A stretch of 5,554 bases of DNA from Patescibacteria group bacterium. Lineage in GTDB: Bacteria > Patescibacteriota > Patescibacteriia > 2-12-FULL-60-25. The position numbers were made by a program, and so were the translations under genes. Positions 1-5,214 of the stretch are shown here, one piece after another (within the stretch, counting starts at the first letter, position 1; every line of letters begins with the position of its first letter). The stretch is taken from contig JAHIUG010000097.1 of NCBI GenBank assembly GCA_018817245.1, positions 1-5,554 on the forward strand, read 5' to 3'. The notes below the pieces were generated by a model. That model made no database searches and had not been told where the DNA came from. It saw nothing but the letters and a program-made list of their open reading frames with translations.

Positions 1-96
1 AAGCGATTTTCCGGAGGCCACACGTTAAGCGACGAGGACTGAAGGGCGCGCCCAAAGCGTGCCTTTTCCTCAACACGGCATTGGGGGATCTCACAG
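1..96 (+). ncRNA. ssrS: 6S RNA, 3' half (5' part outside window)
   Basis: 6S RNA binds the housekeeping RNA polymerase holoenzyme by mimicking an open promoter and damps transcription in slow growth. The order of landmarks matches the 3' half of E. coli 6S as I remember it: a TCCGGAGGCC block (10-19), then AAGCGACGA (27-35), a bubble-strand hairpin, then GGCAT (77-81) leading into the 3' closing strand (82-94). The hairpin pairs 34-38 with 67-71, 42-45 with 62-65, and 47-50 with 58-61 (one G-U, G46 bulged). The distance from GCGACGA to the end, about 66 nt, is close to that of E. coli. A terminator-like hairpin follows at once. The 5' partner strand lies outside the window, so the long closing helix cannot be tested. 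Alternatives are another structured RNA; tmRNA and RNase P landmarks are absent. Confidence 0.55.
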
Positions 97-98
97 AA

Positions 99-124
99 AA
101 AGCATACCATTTCTGGTATGCTTT
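99..124 (+). terminator. Rho-independent terminator-like hairpin after the 6S-like RNA
   Basis: A perfect 11-bp stem (99-109 with 114-124) closes on a TTTC tetraloop. On the + strand it is followed only by a short T-run and CATTAT, which is a modest tail. On the - strand the same stem is followed by TTTTT, so it could stop transcripts from both sides. Its place directly after the 6S-like RNA and in a convergent arrangement with ruvA fits a bidirectional terminator. Confidence 0.6.
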
Positions 125-137
125 CATTATACGAACA

Positions 138-220
138 CGGCATATCTGGTTACGGCTTTTATACAAAAGCCTCCACCCATATTTTGTTCCGCTACGCTCC
201 ATAAAACATCAGATATGCCG
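138..220 (-). other. Inverted-repeat element folding as a three-way junction (possible structured RNA)
   Basis: The element is bounded by a perfect 11-bp inverted repeat, CGGCATATCTG (138-148) and CAGATATGCCG (210-220). Two more helices fit inside. One pairs 154-160 with 165-171 (GGCTTTT/AAAAGCC, loop ATAC on the + strand). The other pairs 179-185 with 203-209 around a 17-nt loop and abuts the outer helix directly. The second helix is fully paired only when read from the - strand, where one pair becomes G-U; on the + strand it would be an A-C mismatch. This favours a - strand RNA. Junction segments are 149-153 and 172-178, and the latter reads GGGTGGA on the - strand. I do not recognise a named RNA family. 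It could also be a dispersed intergenic palindromic element rather than an RNA gene. Confidence 0.5.
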
Positions 221-262
221 AAACGTTGTGGCGAAATCTCTGAGCTAGTTTTATAAAAATTA

Positions 263-306
263 TTATTGACCCATCTTTCCGCATATGCGCAAAAATGGGT
301 CAATAA
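263..306 (-). terminator. Terminator of the ileS-ruvA transcript
   Basis: A perfect 12-bp inverted repeat, TTATTGACCCAT (263-274) and ATGGGTCAATAA (295-306), lies 14 bp beyond the ruvA stop codon. After a C/A mismatch the pairing continues inward (276-278 with 291-293, then 280-283 with 286-289), giving a tall hairpin. On the - strand it is followed by TAATTTTTATAAAA, an interrupted T-rich tail, whereas on the + strand it is followed by A-residues. It therefore most likely ends leftward transcription from ruvA. Confidence 0.7.
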
Positions 307-320
307 AAAACCTCTCTTCA

Positions 321-875
321 CTACGACAAACTTCTTAAAGCCTGACGAATTCGTTCTGAAACATCTGTTATAGATGAATCAATTTCCTTCATGGCATCGC
401 GTGCTTGACTGGAAGAATAGCCGAGAGAGACAAGTGCATCAACCACCTCTCGATCCCCTGTGGGTTCTTTCTGTTCTTCCACGAGCTGTCCTTTTAATTC
501 AAGTATAATTTTTTGCGCGGTTTTCTTTCCTATGCCCGGCACAGAAGTTAGCGTTGCAAGGTCTCCGCTCATAACAGCGGTACGCACGGTTTCGAGCGTA
601 CCAACTGACATTATTGTTAATGCGGCTTTAGGGCCAACTCCTGAAATCGAAATCAACTTTTCAAACATCACCAATTCCTGATGAGATTCAAAAGCAAAAA
701 GATTGCGCGCATCTTCTCGAACATTATCGTGTATATATAAAAATTTATCCTGACCTACCAGAAAAGAAGCAAGAGCCGGAATGGATGCGCGGATTTTATA
801 GCCAACCCCGTTCGTTTCTAAAAGCGCGTGGGAGGCGTGGACCTCTATTATTTTCCCCCTTAAAGATCCGATCAT
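321..875 (-). CDS. ruvA: Holliday junction branch migration protein RuvA
   Basis: RuvA binds four-way DNA junctions as a tetramer and loads the RuvB helicase for branch migration in recombinational repair. The 184-residue product has the full family layout. An N-terminal OB-fold (about 1-62, starting MIGSLRGKI) includes the acidic-pin residues E54 and D55 in VREDA. Two helix-hairpin-helix motifs follow, GVGPKAA (79-85) and VPGIGKKTAQKI (112-123). After a short linker comes a C-terminal RuvB-binding domain (about 141-184, with VVDALVSLGYSSSQA). It is slightly shorter than the E. coli protein, mainly in the linker. The ATG at 875 matches the conserved MIG start; no Shine-Dalgarno precedes it. 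It lies 26 bp after ileS on the same strand, so it is probably translated from the ileS transcript. ruvB and ruvC are not adjacent in this window. Confidence 0.96.
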   Translation of the reverse strand: MIGSLRGKIIEVHASHALLETNGVGYKIRASIPALASFLVGQDKFLYIHDNVREDARNLFAFESHQELVMFEKLISISGVGPKAALTIMSVGTLETVRTAVMSGDLATLTSVPGIGKKTAQKIILELKGQLVEEQKEPTGDREVVDALVSLGYSSSQARDAMKEIDSSITDVSERIRQALRSLS

Positions 876-901
876 AAGCGGTATTGTGTATACTTTTTCT
901 T

Positions 902-3856
902 TTAACTAATTTTAATCAATCCAATTTTAATTTCTTTGCCGTCCAATTTTACTTCACTTGTCTCTTTCATCTTGTTAGAAATTGAACTGGTTACAGAAAG
1001 GCTCTCAGCTTTAAACTCTTTTGCCACAGATTCCTGCACGCTTTCAAACAGTTTTTTTAGATCAGCATCTGCTGTCGTTACTTCTGCTGCGACAACGTCA
1101 TTTGGAACTAAGCCAGCTTGCTTACGCAGATTCATAAAGTGACGAACGAGCTCGCGCGCCAAACCTTTTCTTTTCAACTCAGGCGTGATCCTTGTATCGA
1201 GTTCCACTCTCCATTTTTGTGGCTCCTCAATATCTTTTGCTCCACCTTTAAGTTTAACTTCCTCAACATTCAATTCATCGCGAATCAGCTTTATGATTTC
1301 TGGCCGTTCCTCAAGTCGAGATACTGTTGTGGCGTCGCTCATAAATACTGTGATATTTGACAGCGCCTGGCGAACCGGAATCTTGGAACTCGCGCGAGCC
1401 TCCAGGCCGTGTGTAACAACATCACGCGCCCACTTCATATCATCCAGCAACACACTATCAATCAGCCGCTCATCTGGTTTTGGCCACTTGTCTAAGTGTA
1501 CCGAATCCTTTACGCCCCCCATGTCCCCATATAGTTTCTCCGCGAAAAATGGAGCGAATGGCGCCATTAACAAAGACATTTCAAGCAGAACTTCCTTAAG
1601 AGTGCGCAATGCATCCGCACGATCATATTTATCTTCACTCTTAATCCTCTCCCTAGAACGCCTTAGCCACCAGGTAGAAAAATCATCTATAAACGGTCTA
1701 AGAGTGCGCGTTGCCTCAACCAGATCATAATTATCCATTGCATCAGTCATCTTCATCTCCAACTCCATTAGACGCGAAAAAATCCAACGATCCAAAACAT
1801 GAGATGAACGAGGCTTTGTTATCTTTATCTTTTTATCCCCTGAGTACGTGAGGAAAAAATTACGTATGTTCCAAAGCAAACCCAAAGTATTGCGCTGTAT
1901 CATCTGACAATCGTCAACAGAGAAGTTCAGCTGCTCAGCACGCAGTACTGGAGAAGATAAAAGATAGAGCCGTAATGAATCTGAGCCCAGTGTTGTCATA
2001 ACATCCCAAGGATCCGGATAGTTCTTAAGTTTCTTGGACATCTTCTTCCCGTCTTCCGCCATTACGAGACCGGTTACCACAACATCTTTAAAAGCCGGTT
2101 TGTTGAATAAAGCTGTGGCCAACACGTGCAAACTGTAAAACCATCCACGCGTTTGATCCTGTGCCTCTGCAATAAAATCAGCCGGATAATTCGCGTCAAA
2201 CCAATTTTTATTCTCAAACGGATAGTGTTCAGAAGCGTATGGCATGCTACCTGACTCAAACCAACAATCAAAAACTTCAGGCACGCGAGTCATGTTGCCA
2301 CCACAAGAACACTTCATCTCTACTCCATCTATATCCGGTCGATGCAAATCCATTTCCTTTTCCTGATCAAGTTCCGCCACAGAACCAACTACTTTGATTT
2401 GATCGCATTTTTCACAAGTCCAAACAGGTAATGGCGCTCCCCAATAACGAGTTCGCGAAATACACCAATCCGGTGCGCCCCCCAATCCTTTTCCAAAACG
2501 CCCTTCCTTAAAATGATCCGGGTGCCAGTTGATTTTTTTAGCTGTTTTCAAAAGATTCTTTTTCAGTTCAGTCACATCCACGTACCAGGCCGGTTGCGCC
2601 TTATGTAAGAGTGCAGTATTGCAACGCCAGCAAACCGGCACGGTGTGAACATCGCGCTCAGAACGATACAAAAGTCCGCGCTCCTCTAAATCCTCAATAA
2701 CTTTTTCATCTGACTCTTTAACGGGCATGTTTGCGAATGGACCGATCTCCGGCTTTTGTCGTCCCTCCTCATCAACTGTAATCAAAACAGGAAGATCATA
2801 TTTTTTAGCAGCCTGAAAATCCTCTTCACCAAATGCAGGAGCTGTGTGCACTAAGCCAGTTCCGTCTTCAGCACTCACATAATCCATGGTTACAACACGG
2901 TACGCCTTTTTATCTACCGGCATGAAAGTATAAAGCGGCTCATATTCTATTCCCTCAAGCTCTTTGCCTTTCAATCGCGAAATAACTTCAAATCTAGCCT
3001 CCCCATTCGTCTTAAGTGGATAATGCTGCTTAAGAACTTCATTCATTCGATCCTTTGCAAAAATCAAAGTTTCATTCGTTTCATCCATATGCACCTTAAC
3101 GTAAACCAAATCAGGATGAGCTACTATTGCAACGTTAGCCGGCAACGTCCAAGGTGTTGTCGTCCATGCCAAAAAATAGGTGTCCTTCTCGCCCTTCACT
3201 TTAAACTTAACTGTAATCGCAGGATCTTCGTGTTCCTCATATGAATCACCCATGGCGATTTCAAAATTTGAAAGCGGTGTTGCGCAACGAGGACAATAAA
3301 GCGAGACTCGCAGATCCTTGTAAACAAATCCTTTTTTGTAGAGTTCGGAAAACACCCACCAAACAGATTCGATGTATGTGTTGTCCATGGTCTTATAAGC
3401 ATTTTCAAAATCAACCCAGCGACCCAAGCGTTTCACATACCGCCCCCACTCCTGTGCGTAAGTCATGACTGACTCACGACAAGCTTTGTTAAACTTACCA
3501 ATTCCGTATTTCTCAATGTCGCGCTTAGAACCGAGCTTCAAATCTTTTTCCACCAAATTTTCAATCGGCAAGCCATGACAATCCCAGCCCCAACGACGCT
3601 GAACGCGATAGCCCTTCATGGTCCAGTATCTTGGCACTGCGTCTTTTAGCGCAGACTGAAGAAGATGACCATAATGAGGAAGACCGGTTGCAAATGGAGG
3701 GCCATCATAAAAAGCATAGGTTTTATTTTCAGACCGCTCCTCAATTGAGCGTTCGAAGATGCGCTCCTTCTCCCAAAAAACAGCGACCTCTTCTTCAATC
3801 TTTGGATAATCCGGCCGGTTTGATGGTTCTTGTGTTGGTTGCTCTTTCTTTGGCAT
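902..3856 (-). CDS. ileS: Isoleucyl-tRNA synthetase, eukaryote-like (IleRS2) type
   Basis: This cytoplasmic class I synthetase attaches isoleucine to tRNA-Ile and edits misactivated valine. Numbered from the ATG at 3856 (984 aa), the HIGH motif is HYGH (61-64, in GLPHYGH) and the KMSKS loop is KMSKK (605-609, in DGKKMSKKLKNYPDP). The editing domain shows WTTTPWTLPAN (231-241) and GTGLVHTAPAFGEED (332-346). Further landmarks are GWDCHGLP (90-97), WCISRTRYWG (464-473) and DCWFESG (530-536). Cysteine pairs at 188/191, 409/412, 481/484 and 516/518 suggest zinc sites. The signatures around HYGH and the KMSK loop are those of eukaryote-like IleRS2, a type generally tolerant of mupirocin. The reading frame also opens at a TTG at 3871, adding MKLEV, but that extension is encoded by the upstream tandem repeat, so I prefer ATG 3856. 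An in-frame TAG lies just upstream, within the repeat. Neither start has a clear Shine-Dalgarno. ruvA follows in the same direction. Confidence 0.97.
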   Translation of the reverse strand: MPKKEQPTQEPSNRPDYPKIEEEVAVFWEKERIFERSIEERSENKTYAFYDGPPFATGLPHYGHLLQSALKDAVPRYWTMKGYRVQRRWGWDCHGLPIENLVEKDLKLGSKRDIEKYGIGKFNKACRESVMTYAQEWGRYVKRLGRWVDFENAYKTMDNTYIESVWWVFSELYKKGFVYKDLRVSLYCPRCATPLSNFEIAMGDSYEEHEDPAITVKFKVKGEKDTYFLAWTTTPWTLPANVAIVAHPDLVYVKVHMDETNETLIFAKDRMNEVLKQHYPLKTNGEARFEVISRLKGKELEGIEYEPLYTFMPVDKKAYRVVTMDYVSAEDGTGLVHTAPAFGEEDFQAAKKYDLPVLITVDEEGRQKPEIGPFANMPVKESDEKVIEDLEERGLLYRSERDVHTVPVCWRCNTALLHKAQPAWYVDVTELKKNLLKTAKKINWHPDHFKEGRFGKGLGGAPDWCISRTRYWGAPLPVWTCEKCDQIKVVGSVAELDQEKEMDLHRPDIDGVEMKCSCGGNMTRVPEVFDCWFESGSMPYASEHYPFENKNWFDANYPADFIAEAQDQTRGWFYSLHVLATALFNKPAFKDVVVTGLVMAEDGKKMSKKLKNYPDPWDVMTTLGSDSLRLYLLSSPVLRAEQLNFSVDDCQMIQRNTLGLLWNIRNFFLTYSGDKKIKITKPRSSHVLDRWIFSRLMELEMKMTDAMDNYDLVEATRTLRPFIDDFSTWWLRRSRERIKSEDKYDRADALRTLKEVLLEMSLLMAPFAPFFAEKLYGDMGGVKDSVHLDKWPKPDERLIDSVLLDDMKWARDVVTHGLEARASSKIPVRQALSNITVFMSDATTVSRLEERPEIIKLIRDELNVEEVKLKGGAKDIEEPQKWRVELDTRITPELKRKGLARELVRHFMNLRKQAGLVPNDVVAAEVTTADADLKKLFESVQESVAKEFKAESLSVTSSISNKMKETSEVKLDGKEIKIGLIKIS

Positions 3857-3860
3857 AACT

Positions 3861-3895
3861 TCTAGCTTCAAGCTTCTAGCTTCTAGCTTCTAATT
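3861..3895. repeat. Heptanucleotide tandem repeat in the ileS leader
   Basis: Five 7-bp units occur back to back on the + strand: TCTAGCT, TCAAGCT, TCTAGCT, TCTAGCT, TCTAATT. Unit two carries one change and unit five is degenerate at its end. In the ileS mRNA sense the unit reads AGAAGCT, and the array stops 4 bp before the ATG at 3856. It would form most of the 5' untranslated leader. Units contain AGAAG, only weakly Shine-Dalgarno-like. Confidence 0.85.
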
Positions 3896-3934
3896 TATAG
3901 CCTTTACTATGCGTTTTTTAAGTCCTTTGGTCAA
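3894..3934 (-). promoter_or_regulatory. Candidate promoter of ileS-ruvA
   Basis: Read on the - strand, a -35-like TTGACC (3929-3934) is followed after 17 bp by CATAGT (3906-3911), matching TATAAT at four of six positions. A better -10-like hexamer, TATAAA (3894-3899), lies further downstream but has no good -35 at normal spacing. Transcription from the first would start near 3899 and from the second near 3887, leaving a leader of about 30-45 nt made mostly of the heptad repeat. The region sits directly after the terminator of the upstream gene, as expected for a separate unit. Confidence 0.45.
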
Positions 3935-3941
3935 GAGAAAT

Positions 3942-3973
3942 AAAAAACTCAGAAGTAAGGACCTCTGAGCTTT
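3942..3973 (-). terminator. Terminator of the unrecognised 215-aa gene
   Basis: A 6-bp stem, CTCAGA (3948-3953) with TCTGAG (3964-3969), extends inward after one mismatch by two more pairs (3955-3956 with 3961-3962). Outside a mismatch, the A-run 3944-3946 can pair with 3971-3973. On the - strand the stem is followed by TTTTTTATTT, a classic Rho-independent tail. It lies about 20 bp beyond the stop codon of the gene ending at 3991 and just upstream of the ileS promoter-like sequence. Confidence 0.75.
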
Positions 3974-3990
3974 AGGAAAAACAATGAGCG

Positions 3991-4638
3991 CTAGCTTTTC
4001 ACAAGCACAGGCACTGCGTATCCAGGAAGAACGGTTTGCTCCCATTCCACGTTCAACTGATAACGCCCGATGTTCGGCAAGCCGACTGCACTTGGAACGC
4101 CCTGCCAATCTCCAGTGCACCTTGCATTCACTTGCAACCCAGAAAAATGTACATGTGGTATACCTCTTTTCCCGAGACGGTTTGCCCAATGTGTGTGAAG
4201 CGCAACAGTGGCAAACATCTCAATGTGCGGAGACGTGTTTGGATCTCGTACGTCAAGCGGAGCCTGATTGCAATTTGCCTCAAGATCAATCACCACCCAC
4301 CTGAGACACGGCTCGATCTTTATTCCGTCAATAAGCCTGAGTCTATGTTCTCCTCCACCTAGTAACGAATCGCGACCGGCAAAAGCTCTTTTCCTTGCTA
4401 TCACCGTGCTGTACGCGTCAAATGATCGTTGCAAGCTGCTCTTGCCTCTTGCGGGATGCAAGTAAGCCACCAAACTAACAGCAACCAATCTTCCTTCAGG
4501 CCACTCGGGCTTGCTCCTCACAGCTTTATCGAACTGAACAGAAGTAATGCCCCAACCATACAGTTGGCTCCACCTTCGCATTTTTTCCAATTGCCGACCC
4601 AAAGGAGTAAATTTACCTTTGACCAGATCTGTTCTCAC
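3991..4638 (-). CDS. Uncharacterised protein, 215 aa, strong Shine-Dalgarno
   Basis: I do not recognise a named family. The 215-residue product has a basic N-terminus (KGKFTPLGRQLEKMRRW, 7-23), no signal peptide and no clear membrane segment, so it is probably cytoplasmic. Visible patches are LYGWGI (26-31), WPEGRLVAV (46-54), LRLIDGIKIEPCLRWVVIDL (100-119), DVRDPNTSPH (129-138), the histidine-rich HTHW (148-151) and PHVHFSGLQVN (161-171). Cysteines are C111, C123 and C174. From unverified memory, similar LRL-x-DGI ... LRW-x-x-IDL patterns occur in uncharacterised Parcubacteria proteins. The GTG start at 4638 is fixed by AGGAGG five bases upstream, the only strong Shine-Dalgarno in the window. 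A terminator follows the TAG stop. A + strand reading of the same region gives only shorter overlapping frames without such signals. The gene stands alone, divergent from rpiB, and spot-counted lines are somewhat GC-richer than ileS. Reality as a gene is well supported; function is unknown. Confidence 0.8.
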   Translation of the reverse strand: MRTDLVKGKFTPLGRQLEKMRRWSQLYGWGITSVQFDKAVRSKPEWPEGRLVAVSLVAYLHPARGKSSLQRSFDAYSTVIARKRAFAGRDSLLGGGEHRLRLIDGIKIEPCLRWVVIDLEANCNQAPLDVRDPNTSPHIEMFATVALHTHWANRLGKRGIPHVHFSGLQVNARCTGDWQGVPSAVGLPNIGRYQLNVEWEQTVLPGYAVPVLVKS

Positions 4639-4643
4639 CCGTG

Positions 4644-4649
4644 CCTCCT
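4644..4649 (-). promoter_or_regulatory. Shine-Dalgarno AGGAGG deciding the GTG start at 4638
   Basis: On the - strand AGGAGG is followed by a 5-base spacer and then GTG. This is a near-perfect ribosome binding site and selects the GTG start. ileS, ruvA, rpiB and the epimerase-like gene have nothing comparable. Confidence 0.85.
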
Positions 4650-4693
4650 TTGTTAAGTGATATTTGACGTTTCGCTTTTCGCAATTCGTATTT

Positions 4694-4746
4694 TATTGAC
4701 AAGATACTGCCTGATACTAAAGCGTAAATCGGCCGAGATGTCAATA
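4694..4746. repeat. 8-bp inverted repeat TATTGACA/TGTCAATA between divergent genes
   Basis: TATTGACA (4694-4701) and its exact complement TGTCAATA (4739-4746) flank a 37-bp segment containing two GATACT copies. Each arm carries a perfect TTGACA -35 hexamer, one on each strand and pointing inward. Only the leftward one has a tolerable -10. The repeat may mark overlapping divergent promoters, an operator pair, or chance. Confidence 0.4.
4714..4744 (-). promoter_or_regulatory. Candidate promoter of the 215-aa gene
   Basis: A perfect -35 hexamer TTGACA lies on the - strand at 4739-4744. At 17 bp spacing the -10 would be TTTAGT (4716-4721), and at 19 bp TAGTAT (4714-4719); each matches TATAAT at four positions. 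Transcription would start near 4705-4708, leaving a leader of about 70 nt before the GTG. Two direct GATACT copies 10 bp apart (4702-4707 and 4712-4717) overlap the -10 and start region. Confidence 0.45.
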
Positions 4747-4761
4747 TCCAAGCTTTTGAGT

Positions 4762-4767
4762 TAAAAT
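4762..4767 (+). promoter_or_regulatory. Candidate -10 element giving a leaderless rpiB transcript
   Basis: TAAAAT matches TATAAT at five of six positions and occupies -12 to -7 relative to the A of the rpiB ATG at 4774. Transcription would begin at or next to the start codon. No -35 hexamer stands out at 17 bp spacing, and no Shine-Dalgarno is present between this element and the ATG. Confidence 0.4.
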
Positions 4768-4773
4768 TAATAT

Positions 4774-5214
4774 ATGAAAATTTCCAAAATATACATTGGT
4801 GCTGATCACGCAGGTTTTAAGCTTAAAGAGCGAATAAAGCAATATCTGATTGATCGAGGTTATGATGTACATGATGTATCTCTTAAATTTATTCCCGAAG
4901 ACGATTACCCGAAATACGGAAAAGCGGTTGCGCAGGCTGTGGCCAAAGACAAAGAAGCGCGCGGTGTTTTAATCTGCGGCACTGGAGTAGGTGTGTCCAT
5001 TGCGGCAAATCGTGTAAAAGGCGCACGAGCTTTCGACGCACATACCGCAGATGAAGCAAGGCTAGCACGCGAACATAATGACGCGAATATTATTGCTTTA
5101 TCCGGGTGGGAAATGAAATTATCTGACGCCATGAAACTAATTCGCGTTTTTCTGAAAGAGCCTTTTGCTGATGCCGAACGACATCATCGTAGAGTTAAAC
5201 AATTAGATCAATGA
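4774..5214 (+). CDS. rpiB: Ribose-5-phosphate isomerase B (RpiB/LacAB family)
   Basis: RpiB interconverts ribose-5-phosphate and ribulose-5-phosphate in the cytoplasm, feeding nucleotide synthesis and the non-oxidative pentose phosphate pathway. The 146-residue product has the usual family length. The N-terminal phosphosugar motif is GADHAG (9-14, with D11 and H12). The catalytic cysteine is C68 in ICGTGVGVSIAANR (67-80), whose glycine-rich loop forms the anion hole. H101 in REHNDANIIALSG (99-111) corresponds to the active-site histidine 33 residues after the cysteine, the same spacing as in E. coli RpiB. The acidic EDDYPKYG stretch (42-49) is also typical. ATG 4774 fits the conserved start; there is no Shine-Dalgarno. 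The stop overlaps the ATG of the epimerase-like gene by 4 bp (ATGA), which suggests translational coupling. Nothing appears broken. The sugar specificity within the RpiB/LacAB family is inferred from context. Confidence 0.95.
   Translation: MKISKIYIGADHAGFKLKERIKQYLIDRGYDVHDVSLKFIPEDDYPKYGKAVAQAVAKDKEARGVLICGTGVGVSIAANRVKGARAFDAHTADEARLAREHNDANIIALSGWEMKLSDAMKLIRVFLKEPFADAERHHRRVKQLDQ

Noticed and set aside
1..98. tmRNA or RNase P RNA fragment
   Set aside because: No tRNA-like 3' end with CCA, no tag reading frame and no RNase P core sequence could be found.
138..220. Hammerhead ribozyme (CTGATG occurs on the - strand beside a three-way junction)
   Set aside because: The conserved core is incomplete: CTGATG is followed by T rather than A, its bases are used in helices, and no GAAA and cleavage site appear in the right places.
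59..321. Small frames of 64-65 codons on both strands
   Set aside because: They run through the terminator hairpins and the three-way-junction element, have no ribosome binding site and look like translated RNA structure.
1185..1730. 181-codon open frame on the + strand
   Set aside because: It lies wholly inside ileS on the opposite strand, has serine/arginine-rich shadow-like composition and no Shine-Dalgarno, and ileS is unmistakable.
3861..3895. CRISPR array
   Set aside because: Units are 7 bp and directly abut, with no spacers.
3857..3934. T-box riboswitch before ileS
   Set aside because: The leader is too short, holds only the heptad repeat, and shows no T-box sequence or antiterminator.
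3984..4362. Two overlapping + strand frames of about 107 codons
   Set aside because: They lie opposite the 215-aa gene, which is longer and has a strong Shine-Dalgarno, a promoter-like region and a terminator. The + strand frames have none of these.
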